64,000 bases of DNA from Hippopus hippopus (taxonomy: Eukaryota; Mollusca; Bivalvia; Cardiida; Cardiidae): positions 28,690,122 to 28,754,121 of the forward strand of contig OX328101.1 of assembly GCA_946811185.2 (NCBI GenBank), in the 5' to 3' direction. Under the pieces are notes generated by a model. The model had not been told where the DNA came from. It saw only the letters and a list, made by a program, of their open reading frames with translations, and did not search any database. Below, piece by piece: positions 11,711 through 23,035 of the stretch (position 1 is its first letter; the number at the start of each line of letters is the position of its first letter). The position numbers and the translations under genes were made by a program.

Positions 11711-11969
11711 GATAAAAACCAGATCGTATCCCAGATGGCCCAGAGTTTAAATATTTGTCATGTAGTATCACCAGGTGGACCTCTACGAAGTTTGTTCAAG
11801 TGATGCCCTTGGTGTAAAAAAATTAACCCGCTGTAATGTGCCCTATTTCAGAAACAACTGATTAGCGGCGCCATTGATATTATGCATCAATATTTTCTTG
11901 TAATTTGATTTATACAGCAGTTTACGGCTTACTTTGGTTTACCAGACAGCTCTATTTAACGATGTATAT

Positions 11970-12639
11970 TATGGTGGCATATTTCTGCCGCGAGATACGA
12001 TATAGCTATTGCGATAATTTAAGAGAACGATCGTGATAAAACAAAGTTTCCTGGAAATATTATCTAGATAATAAAAATTTTCACGATAAAAGTATCGCGA
12101 TAATTCTAACTGTTATCATGATTTTTTTTGCTTTAGTGCCCATAACTGACATTCAAGGTATCTATAATTAGATACGGTTTCAGAACATCTTCGTCTACAA
12201 CCTTATGAATTCTCCTTTTCCCTGAATGGTTATAAAGTTGTTCGTAGGAGGCATTTCCAGTTGTCTGTGATTTTACAGGCTTCTGTTCATTTCGAGTCTT
12301 GTCAAAATTTACCAATTAAGCTACAATTGTTAATAACTCGAATTTTTACTTACTGCAATCTTATAAAGTCAAAAACTACCGAGTTTATCCAAATGGTAAA
12401 TTTTCTATTTATAGATATCGAGACAAGGATAGAACTTTCACGATAATTTTATCTCGATGGCAGCTTCGTGCACTATTGAGAAATTTTGCGTTAAAATATT
12501 AAGTTTATCGTGATATTTTTTTTCAGGAAACTTTTCACTATCTCGATAAGATTTCCAGGAAACTTTAATTTATCGCGATAGTTCTCTAAAATTATCATGA
12601 TAGCTATCTCGTAACTCGTGGCAGAAATATGCCACCATA
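11970..12639. mobile_element. TIR element K (670 bp) with GTATAT target duplication
   Basis: The left end is TATGGTGGCATATTTCTGCC and the right end GGCAGAAATATGCCACCATA, an inverted repeat that is exact over its first 20 bp. Looser inverted similarity runs inward for over 100 bp (GAGATACGATATAGCTAT with ATAGCTATCTCGTAAC, and GTTTCCTGGAAAT with ATTTCCAGGAAAC). GTATAT occurs on both sides (11964-11969 and 12640-12645). Two 60-codon ORFs inside match nothing I recognise. It is a non-autonomous DNA transposon by structure. Confidence 0.88.
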
Positions 12640-12645
12640 GTATAT

Positions 12646-13610
12646 CACAAATGTTCGCTCGCATCCATACTGCGCATGTGTTTTCGTCATGGATAGTGAA
12701 TCAAAAGTGCACCTATGTATTTTTTGCACATATGGTCATACTATTCGTGCACCGAAACAAGTAGCACCTTCTTTGGGTAGTATTAGTAAAGAGAGAGAGA
12801 AAAGAAAATGGACCTGTGAGCTGCTACCATGAAATAATTAAAATACTGTTGACCCGGCGTTACACACCAAACAAGCAAACAAAAGCAGGAAATTCAAAGA
12901 CGTGAAGTATAGCTGTTTCCACTTTCACAATTAGTGTGAGTAAAGGAGATCCCACTATGTCTGCTGAGCTTTTATCCATTTTTTTTCCTTGAAAAAATTA
13001 AATTCCAAAGTGACCTTCAACACTGTTTTCTGACGAAATAAGCACGGATAGGTAGCATTTTTAAAATTTTTTCTTATTGTTAAGAATCATAAATACTATA
13101 AGTGTGTAAATTTTAAGAACAATTTGTCCGTTAGAAAGTATGTATTTTTTAAAGATTAACATGCATCTTTTTACATTTACTATGTTCAAAACCAGGCTTT
13201 TATAGATATCTTTTTGTGCAAAACTAAATGAATTTTCATTAAAATGATGTATATTTGTATATTCTTCCAGTAATTTTTCTGTGTAACTGACTATTTAAGA
13301 AAAGCGTGTTAAATCCAATATAAGCTGAGTTTTGGAACTGTATATCCCTTTTTCGAAGGCAAATTTCTCAGAAACGAGGACGATGACCCATATCTTTTGT
13401 TACTGTAATCTCCGAGAGACATTATGAGCTTTGTATGTTCAAAGTTTTAAAAAAATCTGTCGGTTATAAAAATGTGTGGTATACGTCGTTAAAATGCTGT
13501 ACATAGTGTGCAGGATAAAATTCTTTCTATAGGCACGTTGTTCATCTTGCAGCAGACTGGTTTTGCAAAAATTGTGGTGATTTTTTCAAATGTAAAACAT
13601 ATGATCCATG
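12646..13610. other. No gene seen
   Basis: AT-rich DNA without long ORFs or obvious repeats. Confidence 0.5.
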
Positions 13611-13614
13611 ACCT

Positions 13615-13865
13615 GGCAAGAGGGGGCTTAATTCAATTCCATAATCCATCATACCAAGTTAGCCATCACATACTTATGGATCCATAAGAGCCTTTTTTTT
13701 AATGACCGACTTAATCATAAGCTAGACTGGTCTTTGGACATACAGAAAATTGACCAATGGCGAAAAGTTTCGGCCCAGGTCAGCCTGCGCGGACTGCGCA
13801 GGCTGACCTGGATCGATAGTTTTCGCAGATGCATGAAGCCACCTTTTAAAAGAGCACAGCTCATA
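13615..13865. mobile_element. Family-C MITE copy (reverse orientation)
   Basis: It starts near GAGGGGGCTTAATTC and ends near GATGCATGAAGCCACCTTTT. Inside are CATACTTATGGATCCATAAG, the 'cagaaaattgaccaatggcgaaaagtttcgg' block and the hairpin AGCCTGCGCGGACTGCGCAGG. Confidence 0.85.
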
Positions 13866-13977
13866 TTAATACCACAGATCAGGAAGTACTGATAGCAGTG
13901 ATCACATGTGTCAGTTTAATTCTAAAATATATGTGCAGATAATGTGGGGGAACGTTTGACCAAAAACAGGAAACGAA

Positions 13978-15690
13978 TATTTTAGCCATGCTCTGGGAAA
14001 AGGGAGTTTAAAGTAGCCCCGTGATGCAATCTAGCATGCAAGACATCACATATTAATGGATCTATTTTTTTTTCTTTTTAGCTCACCTGAGCACAACGTG
14101 CTCAAGGGGGAGCTTTTACGATCACCCTGTGTCCGTCGTTCGTCGTCCGTCGTCAACAATTTCTTTAAACATCTTCTCCTCCTAAACCACTGGGCCGATT
14201 TGGACCAAACTTGGCTGGAATGTTCCTTAGGAGGTCCTCTTTAAAAATTGTTCACAGAATTTGATTCCATCAAAACTCTGGTTGCCATGGCAACCAAATG
14301 GAATTTTCTAAGAAATTCTTTAAAAATCTTCTCCTCTGAAACCGCTGGTCAGATTTTGAAATAATTTCACAGAAATATTCCTTGGGTGACCCTTTTCAAA
14401 AATTGTTCGCGAAATTTTGATCCGTCGAAAAACATGGCTGTGGCGGGGGGTGGGGGGGGGGGCTCCTTGCGTCAAGTGGTGTCAACAATTCTTTAAACAT
14501 CTTCTCCTCCTAAACCGCTGGGCCAATTTGGACCAAACTTTGCTGGAATGTTCCGTGGGAGGTCCTCTTTAAAATTGTTCACAGAATTTGATTCCAAGGC
14601 AACCAAATCGAATTTTTTAAGAAATTCTTTAAAAATCTTCTCCTCTGAAACAGCTCGTCAGATTTTGAAATAATTTCACAGAAATGTTCCTTGGGTGACC
14701 CTTCTCAAAAAGTGTTCATGAAATTTTGATCTGTCGAAAAACATGGCCGTGGCAGTGGGAGGGGGGCTCCTTGCGTCAAGTGGTGTCAACAATTCTTTAA
14801 ACATCTTCTTCTCCTAAACCGCTGGGCCGATTTGGACCAAACTTGGCTGAAATGTTCCTTAGGAGGTCCTCTTTCACAGAATTTGATTCTATCAAAAACT
14901 CTGGTTGCCATGGCAACCAAATGGAATTTTCTAAGAAATTTTTTAAAAATCTTCTCCTCTGAAACCGCTGGTCAGATTTTGAAATAATTTCACAGAAATG
15001 TTCCATGGGTGACCCTTTTCAAAAAGTGTTTGCAAAATTTTGATCCGTCGAAAAACATGGCCGTGGTGTGGGGGGGGGGGCTCCTTGCACTGTATTGACT
15101 TAAAGAAATTCTTTGAAATTCTTTTTCTCTTAAACCATTCGTCAGATTTTGAAATAATTTCACAGAAATGTCCCTTAGATGCCCCTTTTGAAAAAATGTT
15201 AGAGAAATTTTGACCGACCGTCAAGAACAAGGCTGTGGTGGTGGGGGGCTATTTGTACTATACGGACATGAAGGAATTTTTAAAAATTCTTCTTCTATGA
15301 AACCCCTTTTTTGAGTTACAATTTAACTTAATATCCAGCACCCAACAGCCAATTGTTGGCACCCGCATGCGGTGCTCTTGTTCTTTTTATTGAAGTTATT
15401 GAAGAAAAAGTTTTGGAATAACAAAAAAAAAAAAAAAAAACAACAACAACAACAAAACTGGCTATGGTCTACTCAAATATTCAGGTGAGCGATCCAGGGC
15501 CATCTTGGCCCTCTTGTTTGTATAATACCGGACTTAATCATGAGACACACTATTTCATTGAAATGCAGAAAATTGGTCGATAGCAAAATGTTTCAATCCA
15601 GGTCAGCCTGCGCGGAGTGCGCAGGCTGAACTGAGTTGATACTTTTTGAAGATGTATTAAGCCTCTGTTCACAGAGCATAAGTCAAATAC
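13978..15690. mobile_element. Family-C MITE copy split by a 1.4-kb insertion
   Basis: The left piece (13978 to about 14075) has AGCCATGCTCTGGGAAAAGG and CACATATTAATGGATC. The right piece (about 15518-15690) has CGGACTTAATCATGAGACAC, GCAGAAAATTGGTCGATAGC and AGCCTGCGCGGAGTGCGCAGG. Joined, they give the usual family-C order, so the DNA between arrived later. Confidence 0.82.
14076..15517. mobile_element. Inserted element of 0.31-kb tandem units ('GCTCACCTGAGC' type)
   Basis: It begins TAGCTCACCTGAGCACAACG and ends with TTCAGGTGAGC...GGCCATCTTGGCCCTCTTG, so the outer GCTCACCTGA / TCAGGTGAGC strings are inverted. Inside, two blocks alternate: 'aaacatcttctcctcctaaaccgctgggcc' and 'aaatcttctcctctgaaaccgctggtcag'. 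They start near 14150, 14480 and 14785, and near 14320, 14630, 14940 and 15115, a period of about 310 bp. Short poly-G tracts separate the units. The three 62-95 codon ORFs are in-repeat artefacts. Confidence 0.85.
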
Positions 15691-16855
15691 ATGTACCTAT
15701 TAAAATGGATAAGTAACACACAACTATTTGAATGGGGGAACCAGAAGGAAAGAAAGAAGTAAAGCCTAATGTAAACCAAACTCTGCTGTCTAAACCAAAA
15801 ACCGCCACTGTCATTTACGAAGAACGCATGAGGTGTACCATTGCCTAGCTACAACAGGAGTTATAAGAAGAATAAGAAAAGTGCTGGAAACGTCTTTATC
15901 ATATCAAGGATCAACATAACAAAGCTCTTCCAAAATCAGTTAATTCAATAGGATAAAGGTTAACCAGCGGTATTCAAGTAGATCTCATATAACATAGTCG
16001 AATTAATCGTCGCCCCTCATGGGAATCACTGCTATTTTCATAATAATCAAATTAGTTCAACGTCGTTAGCAACATGACCTTTTTTTGTATGGCACTTTGG
16101 GGCTGGAAAGTATGCACACGATTGGCCGTGAATCTAAAAAAGCTAATTCTCAAAGGATATTAACTTTCAGTATCATATAAATACAAAGTTCATTTTCAGG
16201 TCAAAACGGTTATCAACTGGAAATTCATTCACTTGCTTTGCGTTTTTTCTTCATTTTTGTCAGTATGTTTTTTATATCACGGCGGCCAGGTAACTTACAG
16301 ATTCATAAGTCATGTTCTTTTAAAAATACTATCCACAGAAGGCTCTTTCTTAGCCCATGGCTTCCTTGGAACACGAGTAGAATCGAAACCGTTTTAAACG
16401 CGGGGGATAGAAATGCTTTGTATTATTGACACTCAGCAATCATCGAAACTCAGATGATGTCTGAATTTAAAACTTTGATTTCCTAAAGGGAACGATAATG
16501 TCTCTTTTGGAACAAAAGGCATTGATTGAAAACCAATTGTCTAAATCATTTTCTTCTGTGATATTTCATTATGCTTTCCGATGTAGGGGCTTTAAAACTC
16601 ACATTTCTTTAGAATATTTGATGAAACGATCTTAAACGCAGTTACGGCGAAAGACATACGTATATGAGATTAGCAACCATCAGTGTGGGCAGGCAAAGAG
16701 TAGTATTAACTCTTTCAGCGGTAACTTTACGAATCATACTCTGGCACCGGGCACCGGGGGGGGGGGGAGGGGAGGGAGGAATTTAAGTTTATAGCAGATA
16801 CATAGAGAGTTAAAAGTGTATTATTTCAGTCATATCAGTTACATGTATATCAGGG
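15691..16855. other. No gene; possible SINE scrap and G-rich tract
   Basis: 'atatcacggcggccagg' near 16275 and 'cccatggcttcct' near 16355 resemble the SINE type-1 body but are badly decayed. A G-rich tract (GGGCACCGGGG... to GGAGGGAGG) lies at 16747-16780. Confidence 0.45.
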
Positions 16856-16857
16856 CG

Positions 16858-16985
16858 TCATGTGCACCTACCCATGCTGTGTTGGTATTTCATTTTATCA
16901 GTACCTTGCACATTATTCGAAACCAATGGCTGCTTTCCTACATAACTGTTGTCGGGAAAAATATGCGAGCGATTAGAAGGGGGGG
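16858..16985 (-). mobile_element. SINE type 1, 5'/3'-truncated copy
   Basis: 'gtgcacctacccatgctgt', CCAATGGCTGCTTTCCTACA and 'taactgttgtcgg' align with the type-1 SINE body. The tRNA-like head is missing, and the copy ends at a G9 run. Confidence 0.65.
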
Positions 16986-17368
16986 GGGTTTGAAGCATCT
17001 CCGCATTGCATTATACCAAGCAAATCATCACATGATTATGAATCCATAAAATCCATTTTGTCTAACAATCGACTGAATCATAAGGTAGACTGGTCCTTCA
17101 GATACAGATTATGCTTCTTTAAATCACAAGACGTGAACGATAAATGAATAATAATAATTAGATACTACTCAAAACTAGGTTTGTTAAAAAAAACTTGTTA
17201 TATCCTACGGTAAAGGCCATTAATTTATACGGATGTCACTTTTTACATATACTTGTAAAAATGTTGTCATGAAAACTCTAATCTATGAACTTTAATCATG
17301 AGACAGCACACTTGCAGGCGGAGCATCACTTTATGTATTTTTTGTGTTTAAAGATAATAGTAATAATA

Positions 17369-17629
17369 GGCCTGCAACACGCGAAAAGGGGCATTCGAAC
17401 ATTTTCGTAAAGTGTCGTCTCGGATCAGCCTGCGCAGTCCGCGCAGGCTAATCCGAGACGGCACTTTACAACTACATTAGATTTTGTGCTACAGTAGACT
17501 TGCGCGAAACAGAAAATTACATAGAAACGGAAAGTGTCGTTTTGGATTAGCCTGCGCAGTCCGCGCAGGCTGATCCGAGACGACACTTTACGCAAATGTC
17601 CGAATGCACCTTTTCGCGTGTTGCAGGCC
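17369..17629. mobile_element. Family-B MITE, full copy 2
   Basis: 261 bp. GGCCTGCAACACGCGAAAAG at the left, CTTTTCGCGTGTTGCAGGCC at the right, with two GC hairpins inside (GCCTGCGCAGTCCGCGCAGG, twice). The flanks are AATAATA / AATTATA. The two 63-68 codon ORFs here are artefacts. Confidence 0.95.
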
Positions 17630-17631
17630 AA

Positions 17632-17870
17632 TTATATGAGCCATGCTCCAGCAAAAGGGGACTTAATGCCTCTCTGTGATCCATGGTATCAAGCATGCCA
17701 TCTCATACTTAACATGGTGATATGATCCATGATATCCGCTTTTTTTTTAGCTTTTGTTTTTTAACAACCGACTTAATCATGAGATAGTATGATTTTTGGA
17801 TATACAGAAAATTGACCAATAGCGAAAAGTTTCGGACCAGGTCAGCCTGCGCAGCATGGCTCATATTAAG
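17632..17870. mobile_element. Family-C MITE copy, directly abutting family B
   Basis: The left end is ATATGAGCCATGCTCCAGC and the right end CAGCATGGCTCATATTA. Inside are AACCGACTTAATCATGAG and the 'cagaaaattgaccaatagcgaaaag' block. The GC hairpin is cut short, one half being joined straight to the terminus. Confidence 0.85.
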
Positions 17871-18289
17871 TCGTTTTGTTTTCCGTCATTAGGATGATTT
17901 AAAGGCGGAGGGGAATAGAATAGTTTGTTAAAAAATCTTTTCTGAGTCAGAGATGACAACATGAATTTGATTTGACAAAGTTTGAACTGGTTTTCAACGG
18001 AAACAGACAGTAACATGCAAGTTCAAACTGTCATTAACCTTGCGAAGATTCTGGATTATATATTAGATGTTGAACGGAAATGATGTCACAAATGTCGATG
18101 GACATGTCATTTCAATAGCTCATTTGGGGAACGGATGGCTATTTCATTATCTCCATTCTATTATTTCGACGTGATAATGGTTCATTTAGACGGATCTGCA
18201 CATCAAGTTTCATACCATTATTGATGACATTAATTTTAGTTTTCAGAGGAAATCAAAGGACTAAAAGTCCAGAGAAGCGGATTTGTGGA

Positions 18290-18550
18290 GCAATGATATG
18301 GAGGGAAAACAGCCTTTCAACATGCTTTGTGAAAAGGAGGTTTAATGCATCTGCAAAAATGTATCTAACCCCTATCAGTCTGCGCAGTCTTCGTACGCGG
18401 ACATTGGTGGAAATTTTTTACTATTAGCTACCTCATGATTCAGCCGGTTGTTAGAGAAAATGGATTTTGTTGATCCATAATCATGTAATAACTTGCTACG
18501 TAAATTGCATCATGAAGATGCATTAAACAACCATTTTCTAGAGCGCTGCG
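18290..18550. mobile_element. Family-C MITE copy
   Basis: It has AACATGCTTTGTGAAAAGGA, 'tttaatgcatctgcaaaaatgtatc', 'cctcatgattcagccggttgtt', 'ttgatccataatcatgtaataacttgct' and 'gaagatgcattaaacaaccattttctagagc'. The hairpin is degenerate. Confidence 0.82.
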
Positions 18551-18654
18551 TGTATATATGCATATAATATGAAAAAGGCAAAGCCTCAATACGAAGGACA
18601 TGAATCATTTGTAGGATAAATAGATCTACCGGTATCTAAAAACTCATAGCACAA

Positions 18655-18712
18655 GCTAGATCTTGAAATCGTGCGGTTTTGAGTTCGAATCACGGCTTTG
18701 CCAAAACATTTT
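18655..18712 (+). repeat. tRNA-like fragment (box B)
   Basis: GAGTTCGAATCACGGC fits a T-arm/box B preceded by an anticodon-arm-like stretch. No intact acceptor or D arm is present, so it is a fragment or a decayed SINE head, not a tRNA gene. Confidence 0.35.
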
Positions 18713-18751
18713 TTTCGGGTTTAGATGTATACATGTGGCCCTGCGAACTAG

Positions 18752-18955
18752 AGCAGCCGTCATGGCAGTCAGTGCACCTGTCCATGCTTTCCCTGAAGTT
18801 TCTTTATTCAGCGTGATTGATAGATTGCCCTATTTAGATCATTTGTTGCTCTTTCTTTCTGTTTACTTTTCTGCTTTCCTACATGTCGAAACAATAATCA
18901 GTGGTGTCGCAATGACTAGTTAGAATATTAATCCTTGGAAATATATTCGCTTTTA
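18752..18955 (-). mobile_element. SINE type 1, decayed copy
   Basis: It has 'cagtgcacctgtccatgctttccctg', 'gctttcctacatgtcgaaacaataatcagtgg' and 'ttaatccttggaaatatattc'. The order fits the SINE body with an internal deletion. Confidence 0.6.
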
Positions 18956-19276
18956 AAATATCGGGTAGATCTGGATATCTGGTTTATGACTAAAAGGAAA
19001 AAAATCTTACAGGTCTATTAACAAGCTTTCATAACATATGAATAAATAGGCCTAGATCTAGATTCTATACAGACCTATTGGAAAAGGAATAACAAACTGA
19101 AAATTCCGCTTTCTCTACACATGAAACATTCCAAACACCACAATACGTTACCGACTGACACATGACGTAGGTTACTACATCAAATTCTGCTTAGAAATAT
19201 TTTGCTTTTCGTTATACAGATTAAAATCTAGCTAAAATATTGAAAGAAAATTTACATTTGATACTAACCTGTCTGT
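18956..19276. other. No gene seen
   Basis: AT-rich DNA. No repeat or ORF of note. Confidence 0.5.
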
Positions 19277-19510
19277 AACCGTTTACCAAACAAACCCTGG
19301 CTAAAACTTCCCAGAGAAAGAAGGTTTATGAAAACATTATTGGAAAAGAAACAATTTGCTGGTCAGCATTTTTTCCTTTTCCTACAATATTTTCTACCCC
19401 TTCAATAGACAACTTTCATCATTTGAACTACATTTTAATTTGTCGTCTACAAATGCTTTCAAATTTGACCAGCCTCAATTTTTTGTCATTTGGTAGAGTT
19501 GAAGAGTTTA
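19277..19510 (+). mobile_element. Family-A MITE copy
   Basis: The left end is AACCGTTTACCAAACAAACC, the hairpin is decayed (CAATTTGCTGGTCAGCATT), the arm is AATTTGTCGTCTACAAATGC, and the right end is 'gtcatttggtagagttgaagagtt'. Confidence 0.8.
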
Positions 19511-19935
19511 TGCTTCAAATGAGTTGTGATCGAGAACTACATTAACTGTAAAAAATGTGTGAAAATTACTTTAAGCTATATAATGCATAGTAAAGGGGCG
19601 GTATACATTCTGGGTTGTTTTATTACTTCGTTTTATAAATAACAAATCAAATGATGATCAAAGAACACTGTCGTCTAGGATTTTATATTAAATAGACAAA
19701 TTGAAATGACAACAAGAAAAAATCAAAGTAAAGTATTTTTCTTTTTATACTCTTCTGGAAACCGTTTCTATGCAAAATAGAAATCATATAAAAACACATA
19801 GTAAACCTATCAATCAAACGAAAATAAAATTCAGATGTGAGATCCCTCACGGGATCACCATCTCATACTTTTACATAGGCCTGTCAAGTTTAGTCCTTTA
19901 GTCCCCAAATGCAACCACGACCGTGGCTACAGTTA
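19511..19935. other. No gene seen
   Basis: AT-rich DNA with a short palindrome GTGAGATCCCTCACGGGATCACC near 19836. Nothing else was noted. Confidence 0.45.
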
Positions 19936-20905
19936 GGTGGCCAAATCATTGACACTTATTGACGACCAACAACTGACTTGACTGTTTTAGGGCGAAGACA
20001 GACATCTCGGAATGGCTGACTTTGGATTACACTAAATCCTTAATAACGGCCAACTCGAGATTATGTTTTTGTCTTACTGACAAGAACTAGACTAACACTG
20101 CGACGTTAACTTGACTGTTATAGGGGGCGAAGACAGACATCTCGGAACGGCTGACTTTGGATTACACTAAATCCTTAGTAACGGCCAACTCGAGATTATG
20201 TTTTTGCCTTACTGACAAGAACTAGACTAACACTGCGACGTTAACTTGACTGTTGTAGGGGTTCGCCAGACATCTTGGAACGGCTGACTTTGGATTTCAT
20301 TAAATCCCTAGTAACGGCCGTCTCGAGGTTATGCTTTGCCTTACTGACAAGGAACTGGACTAACACTGCGACATGAACTTGGCTGTTTTAGGGGCGAAGA
20401 CAGACATCTCGGAACGGCTGACTTTGGATTACAATAAATCTATAGTAACGGCCAACTCGAGGTTATGCTTTGCCTGACTGACAAGAACTCTGGACTAACA
20501 CTGCGACATGAACTTGGCCGTTTTAGGGGCGAAGACAGACATCTCGGAACGGCTGACTTTGGATTACAATAAATCTATAGTAACGGCCAACTCGAGGTTA
20601 TGCTTTGCCTGACTGACAAGAACTGGACTAACACTGCGACATGAACTTGGCCGTTTTAGGGGCGAAGACAGACATCTCGGAACGGCTGACTTTGGATTAC
20701 AATAAATCCATAGTAACGGCCAACTCGAGGTTATGCTTTGCCTGACTGACAATAAATAGACTTACACTGCGACGTTAACTTGACTGTTGTAGGCCGAAGA
20801 CAGACATCTCGGAACGGCTGACTTTGGATTTCATTAAATCCTTAGTAAGTCATCTTGAGGTTACGTTTCGCAAAGAACTAGGCGTATACTGCGACATCAT
20901 CTCGG
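19936..20905. repeat. 134-bp satellite, seven units
   Basis: The marker GGCGAAGACAGACATCTCGG starts near 19991, 20127, 20261 (variant), 20394, 20529, 20662 and 20794, a period of 133-135 bp. Each unit also has CGGCTGACTTTGGATT, TAGTAACGGCCAACTCGAG and ACTAACACTGCGAC. The fourth to sixth units are more alike than the rest. The 62-codon minus ORF is an artefact of one unit. Confidence 0.95.
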
Positions 20906-20959
20906 TTGCTGTGACTGACTACTGCTACGCGGATATTTTACATTGCAGGAAGTTTTTTT

Positions 20960-21255
20960 TTTCGTTTATCCTTCCATAACAGTTATTCTTTGACAGACTT
21001 TTTTCCTTATGCTTCTGACAGATGGGAGGGATGAGAGGAAAATGGGTGAGAGAGACAAGACCAAGACAGCGATCGGGTGAAAAAAGCAGAGTGGTAAGAG
21101 AAGGATGGGTGAGAGAGACACTGAGTGAAAGTAGGAGAGAAGGACGGGGAAGAGTGTTGAGAGGGAAGTGGAAGAGAGACCGGGTGATAGTGGGTGAGGG
21201 AGAGAGAAGAGAAGGACGTGATAAAAAAAAAATAGAGAGACGGGAGGAATAAGAC
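20960..21255. repeat. Purine-rich GA-type low-complexity block
   Basis: On the plus strand this is an irregular run of GAGAGA, GGTGAGAGAGACA and AGAGAAGGA units. GGGTGAGAGAGAC recurs near 21042 and 21108. The four overlapping ORFs, on both strands, are low-complexity Ser/Leu/Pro or Arg/Glu translations. Confidence 0.85.
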
Positions 21256-22745
21256 AATTAGCCTGTTGACCTGTGTTTTCGACACCCATTTAGAATTGAT
21301 TATCGCACATGCACATAAATGATATTAGCTGACTTCTCATTATTTTAAATGTAAACTGAACTATCAACTTTCAAAACCATGAACAAAAAAAAAAAATGTA
21401 AGTGAAAACATCGGTAACTAAACAAATCGGGTCACTGCTCTGGATCACTCAGGTACTTGTCTTGTAATTCGACCCCTCTGATTGGTATGATGAAAAAAAA
21501 GGTCATGGTGGCCGTATCGCGATAAAACTACAGCGCAGTTCAAATTATATAGTCTACGTAATGAGATGGGAACACTTTCTATTTGAACTTTCGATTTTTT
21601 TAAAAAACTTTTTTTCAAATAAATATAAAACCCAAATATTTAAAAATAAGTAAACAGGATACAGCTGACATACCCCATCCGTATATTCATTCAAAAGTTT
21701 AACTGGCTACACAATGGGGACAGTGAAATTTACTCTGTCTCCTAATTGTTTTTTCGGCTGTACAGAAGGTCAGATGTACCCAGTGCTCGCAACAATCACA
21801 TTTTACCTATTTTAAAAATTTGAAATAAGGCAGGTCTTTCAATCCTTCTGGTTCAAAACGTTTACAAATACAGCATTTTTCAGTATGATGATATTTCACA
21901 TACATATCACTATCATCACTCATATTTTTTATCTGTTTGGTGATTTGAATTCCACTGGTGCTTGCTCTAGGACTGTCAGGTTGTTTTTTTTTTATGTGGA
22001 TTGTTCTTTTTTGTTTTGTTGATTTATTGGTAGCTTTTTATGTGATTGCTTGTTTTTCTAAAGTAAGCTTAGTTCAGAAATATAGTCTTCGCTGGTGACT
22101 GCTCTCCCAGATGCAATTGGCACATTATTTTTCTTCAATTTACAGGTCATTGTACTGTCTGAGTCTTTAGTTTCTCGTAGTCCTCTGATTCGCTCTTCTT
22201 TTTATTTCAGGTTTTGTCATTTCTTCGACACATTTTTTTTTTGGAAAACGGCTCGTGCATGACATAAGAATAATAAGATTTATGACGTCATTATTTCCTA
22301 TCATCGAACATTATGGATATAAATACAAAAATAGAAGTTTTTTAGGCTAAAAGAAAGTTGGAAATTAGATAATCTGTACACATTTAACTGACTATGATTT
22401 TTAAGTTATCATCCGATCGGTAGATCAGTTGTTCCATTTTTGACCAATTAAGTAAATATACGAAAGATTGTGATACGTGTGACGCTTTGCGATCAACCGG
22501 AAGACAGTCTTTTTTAGTCATTCCCATCTAGATTCAGACCAAAACCCAGTGCGAAGTCGGAATTTTATTTTTAAAAAATCTAGAACGGTGTTACCAACGG
22601 TGTTACCGCAAAACGAGCTTCGCTCGTAATTAAAGGGGGGCAAGGAAAAGTAGAGTTTGTCTGCCCAGTAGGCTAAGCGTGTTTTTAACTCAGTGTAGGT
22701 AGTTAATTGATCAAGTAGACTGATAAACCGGCCATCAATCCGTTT
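21256..22745. other. No gene seen
   Basis: AT-rich DNA. A small inverted motif AAAACGAGCTTCGCTCGTAA lies at about 22610. No ORF of note. Confidence 0.5.
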
Positions 22746-22749
22746 GTTT

Positions 22750-23035
22750 GCATGATGTTAACGTCGTTTTCAACATTATTTTAGTTATATCGTGGCGGCC
22801 AGTCCACCTATCCGTGCTTTCCGGGCGTTCCTTTTATCGTTACTTGTTCTTCCCAGGCCACTGGCTTCTTTCCCACATAACCATCGTCGATAAAATAATC
22901 AGCGGTGAAAGAGGAATGCCTCATGTAGGAATGACAATCTTCAATCCTGGAAAAGAAATATCCCAGGGGATTCGAACCAGCGACCCTTAGTTTCACGTCC
23001 TGTACGCTACGAACTGCGTTTCCGAGTTAGGCCTA
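22750..23035 (-). mobile_element. tRNA-derived SINE type 1, near full length
   Basis: From left to right: 'aacgtcgttttcaacattatttt', 'atatcgtggcggccagtcc', CACTGGCTTCTTTCCCACAT, 'aatcagcggtgaaagaggaatg', 'ttcaatcctggaaaagaaat', then a reversed tRNA-like head with box B GGGATTCGAACCAGCGACC and GTCCTGTACGCTACG near box A. Both 62-80 codon ORFs are artefacts. Confidence 0.85.

Noticed and set aside
14056..15230. Three ORFs with 'NFFKHLLLLN' or 'FCEIISKSD' peptides
   Set aside because: They lie in the 0.31-kb tandem units of an inserted repeat and are repeated with each unit on both strands.
17425..17725. ORFs with ISLR..RRLI..DTLR and CRLGLACADCAG peptides, also at 6688-6924 and 45326-45589
   Set aside because: The same peptide recurs because it lies on family-B MITE arms. 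Both strands and several frames are open through the hairpin, so this is not a protein family.
20925..21289. Four overlapping 76-110 codon ORFs
   Set aside because: Low-complexity purine/pyrimidine block. Ser/Leu/Pro or Arg/Glu composition in every frame.
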